Source of the DNA: Flavobacteriales bacterium
GTDB lineage: Bacteria; Bacteroidota; Bacteroidia; Flavobacteriales_D; Parvicellaceae
Assembly: GCA_018401455.1 (NCBI GenBank)
Contig: JAGYKU010000012.1
Location: forward strand, 1 to 56,335
Direction of reading: 5' to 3'
DNA length: 56,335 bases
Each line of letters opens with the position of its first letter. The first letter of the stretch is position 1. Position numbers and translations under genes: made by a program. The notes beneath the pieces are model-generated. The model worked only from the letters and a program-made list of their open reading frames with translations. It searched no databases and was not told where the DNA came from. Of the stretch, positions 53,732 through 56,335 are shown in pieces.

Positions 53732-55406
53732 TTAACGTGAGTTCTTCTTTTATTTTGTCTGCCACTCTAAAAGCATTCGCATAGATGGTGAAAGTAAAGG
53801 TGACGCTACCGCCAGTAGGCATAAAACTTCCATCAGAAATATAGAGGTTACTTACTTCGTGAGATTTACAGTTTTTGTCTAAAACTGATGTTTTTGGATT
53901 TGTACCAAATCTACATCCGCCCGCTTGTAAGTTTACTGATGGATAACTAGAAACGCCCCATTTGATGTTTTTTGCACCTAATTTTTTGAGTATGGGTAAA
54001 GTATTGTCTCCAATGAGTTTTCCGATTTTTTCATCATGCGGATGATTTCCAATCCAAATTTTTCCTACAGGATCTCCCCATTTATCGAATACACTGTCTG
54101 ATAGTTCCACAAAACAATTATCATTGGGAAGCCAGTCGTTAAAAACTTCAAATTTTAAAACCCTTTGTTTGGTAAAATATTCATGCACATTTTTCTTCAA
54201 CGCACTTCCATACAACAATTGATCTCCTTTCCATTTGGATTTGATGACTTTTGAAATAGGGTTGGCGTGTTCCCAAAGGAAATCCACAGTTCCGCCTTTC
54301 ATTTTTTGCCCCGTTTCCTCATCCGTTATTTCATACCATTGTTGCGATGCTCTATTTACAAAAAGACCAGGAGTGGCTAGTTTTTCGGAAGTTTCGTTGT
54401 CAAAATCTTCGTAATACAAAACACTAGAACCCACGCCACCAGCGGAGAAAACCAAATTTTTGCCAACTTGTCCAGCATTGTTTGACAAACCATTGGGAAA
54501 TTCTTCATTTTTGCTCATCAACAATAATCTGGCGGTTTCTGTGGCTTGGGCAGCTACTACAAATATTTTTGCTTCAATACTGTTTTTTAGACCTTCTCTA
54601 TCGTAATAATTGGCTCGTGTAATTGCACCTTTTCCATTGGTTTGCAAATGAAAAACTTTAGCAAAAGGAATGATTGTTAAATTACCTGTTTTTAGAGCAT
54701 CTTCAAGCAATGCTGCTCGTGCACTTCCTTTGGCATCGGATGCACAACCATAACTGCCGCAATAATTAGAATAATAACAACTTTTTCTATCGCCTTTGGG
54801 TTTTGAAAGTATGGCTCTTGGTGTGTTAAAAGTACTTATTTTTAATTCTGATGCCGCTTTGTCTATCAATTCAGAAACAACATTGGTTGCTAATGGTGGA
54901 AAAGGAAATTCTGGTTCACTTCTCGGTTCTAAATATGGATGTTTTTTAACAGCACCTGAAACACCAATTAAATGCTCAACTTTAGTGTAATAAGGTTCTA
55001 AATCATCATAGGAAATGGGCCAATCTTCAACATTTGCACCTTCTATAGTTCCGTAAGTGCTTTTGAGTTTGAAATCCACAGGTTTCATTCTGTGAAAATA
55101 GCCACTCATAAAATTAGACGAACCACCCACTACGTTTCCGTTCCAAAAATCTGATCCCGTTTCTCGTGTAGATTGTTTTACCCAAGTTTCATTTTTTTTA
55201 TCAAACTTTACTATTTCGTGACTTTCATCTTTGAGGTTGGGAATGTATAAATCTTTTCGAGTAGCAATGAGTTCGTCTTTGTAGAAATCTTTTGTTTTGA
55301 TGTAAGGTCCTTTTTCAAGCACTACCACTTTGAATCCAGCCAAACTCAATTCATAAGCCACCGGAGAAGCACCAGCGCCACTTCCTATAATACACACATC
55401 AATCAT
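53709..55406 (-). CDS. GMC-family FAD oxidoreductase
   Basis: 565 residues from the ATG at 55406; a longer frame to 55496 runs into the preceding gene and adds nothing GMC-like. The FAD Rossmann motif [22 protein letters not shown] (~3-24) and VVVLEKGP come first, then [15 protein letters not shown], and the GMC C-terminal [14 protein letters not shown] ... [30 protein letters not shown]. It should oxidise a sugar, alcohol or related compound. The start overlaps the gluconate-dehydrogenase subunit-3-like gene by 8 bp, and the pair would form a periplasmic or membrane dehydrogenase. The substrate is unknown. Confidence 0.9.
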   Translation of the reverse strand: MIDVCIIGSGAGASPVAYELSLAGFKVVVLEKGPYIKTKDFYKDELIATRKDLYIPNLKDESHEIVKFDKKNETWVKQSTRETGSDFWNGNVVGGSSNFMSGYFHRMKPVDFKLKSTYGTIEGANVEDWPISYDDLEPYYTKVEHLIGVSGAVKKHPYLEPRSEPEFPFPPLATNVVSELIDKAASELKISTFNTPRAILSKPKGDRKSCYYSNYCGSYGCASDAKGSARAALLEDALKTGNLTIIPFAKVFHLQTNGKGAITRANYYDREGLKNSIEAKIFVVAAQATETARLLLMSKNEEFPNGLSNNAGQVGKNLVFSAGGVGSSVLYYEDFDNETSEKLATPGLFVNRASQQWYEITDEETGQKMKGGTVDFLWEHANPISKVIKSKWKGDQLLYGSALKKNVHEYFTKQRVLKFEVFNDWLPNDNCFVELSDSVFDKWGDPVGKIWIGNHPHDEKIGKLIGDNTLPILKKLGAKNIKWGVSSYPSVNLQAGGCRFGTNPKTSVLDKNCKSHEVSNLYISDGSFMPTGGSVTFTFTIYANAFRVADKIKEELTLIKQKQLL

Positions 55407-56034
55407 ATAAGGCAACGGTTTTATAAATTTCAGGAAATTTAGTTTCCAAAGTAGGTCTTGGCATTCCAGGATTATGTTGTAGCCAATTCCATCCAATTTC
55501 GTTGGGGTTTACATCGTAAACAGGATCTAGTAATATGGCTTCAAAGATTACGGTTATCATCCTTGATATGTAAGTTCTTGTCCAGCCTGATTGAATATTT
55601 TTATCTATAAAGGAAGTTTTTTCTTGAGAAGACAAATTTGTAAATTTTCTTAAAAATTGCGCTTCACAAAGCATCATAAATTCTTGTGTTTTTTCAATGA
55701 AATAGGTTCTGTCTTCTTGAGGAATATTTTTTCCTGATAGCGTCCAAACGAAATAGTTGTGAGCATTTACATCATTTGCTGAAGGGCCGTTACCATCTTT
55801 GGGTACAAGACTATTTTGGAGTTCAAATATGAACTTTATCTCTTCTTCTGTCAAAATTCCTTTACCATCCAAAATTACTTCTGAAGATGAATTGTCGTCA
55901 CAACTAACCAACCAAGGTAATTGAACCGCAACCAACCCCAAAACAGTAATTTTAAACCAATTTCTTCGGTTGAATTCCCAATTTTTAGAATCGGATGTTT
56001 CATTTTCGGTGTTTTCTAGGAATATTTCTTTCAA
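55399..56034 (-). CDS. gluconate 2-dehydrogenase subunit 3-like protein with twin-arginine signal
   Basis: 211 residues. The N-terminal region NRRNWFKITVLGLVAVQLPWLVSC (~23-46) has the RRxW/FxK twin-arginine motif with a following hydrophobic stretch and a possible lipobox cysteine, so Tat export of a folded complex is likely. The rest matches the subunit-3 family (FIFELQNSLVPKDGNGPSANDVNAHNYFVWTL ... LDPVYDVNPNEIGWNWLQHNPGMPRP). Subunit 3 normally carries its partner flavoprotein across by Tat. The GMC gene overlaps by 8 bp, consistent with coupled translation and a two-subunit enzyme. Confidence 0.88.
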   Translation of the reverse strand: MKEIFLENTENETSDSKNWEFNRRNWFKITVLGLVAVQLPWLVSCDDNSSSEVILDGKGILTEEEIKFIFELQNSLVPKDGNGPSANDVNAHNYFVWTLSGKNIPQEDRTYFIEKTQEFMMLCEAQFLRKFTNLSSQEKTSFIDKNIQSGWTRTYISRMITVIFEAILLDPVYDVNPNEIGWNWLQHNPGMPRPTLETKFPEIYKTVALYD

Positions 56035-56085
56035 GGCTGGAATGATTTAATCAAATACAAAATAACACAAAATATGGAAATACAA

Positions 56086-56121
56086 GACAAAAAAAAGAGG
56101 TTTCAATAATGAAACCTCTTT
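56086..56121 (-). terminator. terminator of the acidic protein gene
   Basis: AAAGAGGTTTC (56094-56104) pairs with GAAACCTCTTT (56111-56121), with the T run on the minus strand. It lies about 25 bp past the stop at 56145. Confidence 0.85.
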
Positions 56122-56144
56122 AATAAGTTTATTAAAACCTCTAA

Positions 56145-56335
56145 TTAGTTAGCTTCTTCTTCTGTAGTTACAGGAGTTGCTTCAGTTGCTTCAGTAGCCT
56201 CAGTTGCTTCAGCGTCTCCGCATTTACCTTCACCACATTTTTCAGTTTCAACTTCAGTTTCAACTTCTGGAGTTTCAGTTTCTGGAACTACTTCTTCAGT
56301 TTTTGGTGCATCACCTTCTGTTTTAGTCTCTTCAG
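56145..56335 (-). CDS. acidic Glu/Thr-rich protein with KCGEGKCG-type motif, 5' truncated
   Basis: The minus-strand frame is open from the window end to TAA at 56145-56147 (63 codons). It reads as a Glu/Thr/Pro/Val-rich repeat tract (EVVPETETPEVETEVETE), then EKCGEGKCGDAEATEATE and the end TTEEEAN. The CG-EGK-CG pair resembles the repeated cysteine motif of short peptides modified by MNIO (DUF692) enzymes, as in HvfA-like metallophores. The rest is low-complexity, and no N-terminus or neighbour is visible. A plain acidic linker with two metal-binding cysteines is equally possible. Confidence 0.6.
   Translation of the reverse strand, partial: EETKTEGDAPKTEEVVPETETPEVETEVETEKCGEGKCGDAEATEATEATEATPVTTEEEAN

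Noticed and set aside
55407-55496. Longer start for the GMC oxidoreductase
   Set aside because: The added 30 residues overlap the subunit-3-like gene and precede the FAD-binding motif, which normally begins the protein.

Overview
The window looks like a chromosomal segment from a low-GC member of the Bacteroidota, probably a flavobacteria-like marine or freshwater lineage (Flavobacteriales, perhaps near Crocinitomicaceae). Supporting signs are: many secreted proteins ending in a type A sorting domain of the type IX secretion system (T9SS, YPNP...G.Y....K); the gliding lipoprotein gldH next to ricT and a class A PBP; promoters matching the Bacteroidota -7 consensus TAnnTTTG; starts without Shine-Dalgarno sequences; and a class A RNase P RNA. 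The genus assignment is inference. No tRNA, CRISPR array, transposase or phage gene was seen.

Layout. 1-4.8 kb: the 3' part of a C-terminal processing protease, an O-antigen-ligase-like membrane protein and a WG-repeat protein. 4.85-5.26 kb: rnpB and its terminator. 5.3-9.4 kb: a TIGR03032 family protein followed by a large FG-GAP/LamG T9SS protein with an unusually long basic N-terminus. 9.5-15.4 kb: an S4 RNA-binding protein, then the translation and transcription block rimP-nusA-infB-recO, with a perfect terminator-like hairpin in the rimP leader. 15.4-22.2 kb: an accessory block (XRE regulator, metzincin-like T9SS protein, two more T9SS proteins, a gene remnant) bounded on the right by a second, diverged copy of the recO 3' end. 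22.2-27.2 kb: a deoxyribose-phosphate degradation group (deoC, full aldehyde dehydrogenase, DUF4139 protein, short non-catalytic ALDH homologue). 27.3-29.8 kb: a lipoprotein and a broken fasciclin-repeat protein. 30-37 kb: engB, a glycosyltransferase, a methyltransferase, a 51-residue membrane protein, a lipoprotein, a DUF4143 ATPase and fumC. 37-45.8 kb: a GH73/LysM hydrolase, two T9SS proteins sharing a tail, a DUF1801/phosphatase/OmpA operon, a STAS/SEC14-like pair, extragenic repeats, proline dehydrogenase and an adhesin-like T9SS protein. 45.9-50.1 kb: the conserved ricT-gldH-pbp1A cluster. 50.6-52.8 kb: a tandem array of small cysteine-containing (lipo)proteins, each followed by its own near-identical terminator. 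52.9-56.3 kb: thyA, a GMC oxidoreductase with its gluconate dehydrogenase subunit-3-like partner, and the 3' end of an acidic protein carrying a KCGEGKCG-like motif.

The most unusual parts are the recO-tail-bounded T9SS block, the cysteine lipoprotein cassette array with its repeated terminators and a duplicated promoter upstream of thyA, the rimP leader hairpin, and the extended signal peptide on the FG-GAP protein. Several disrupted genes lie in repeated sequence and carry small indels with few substitutions, so assembly error is a real alternative to pseudogenisation there.
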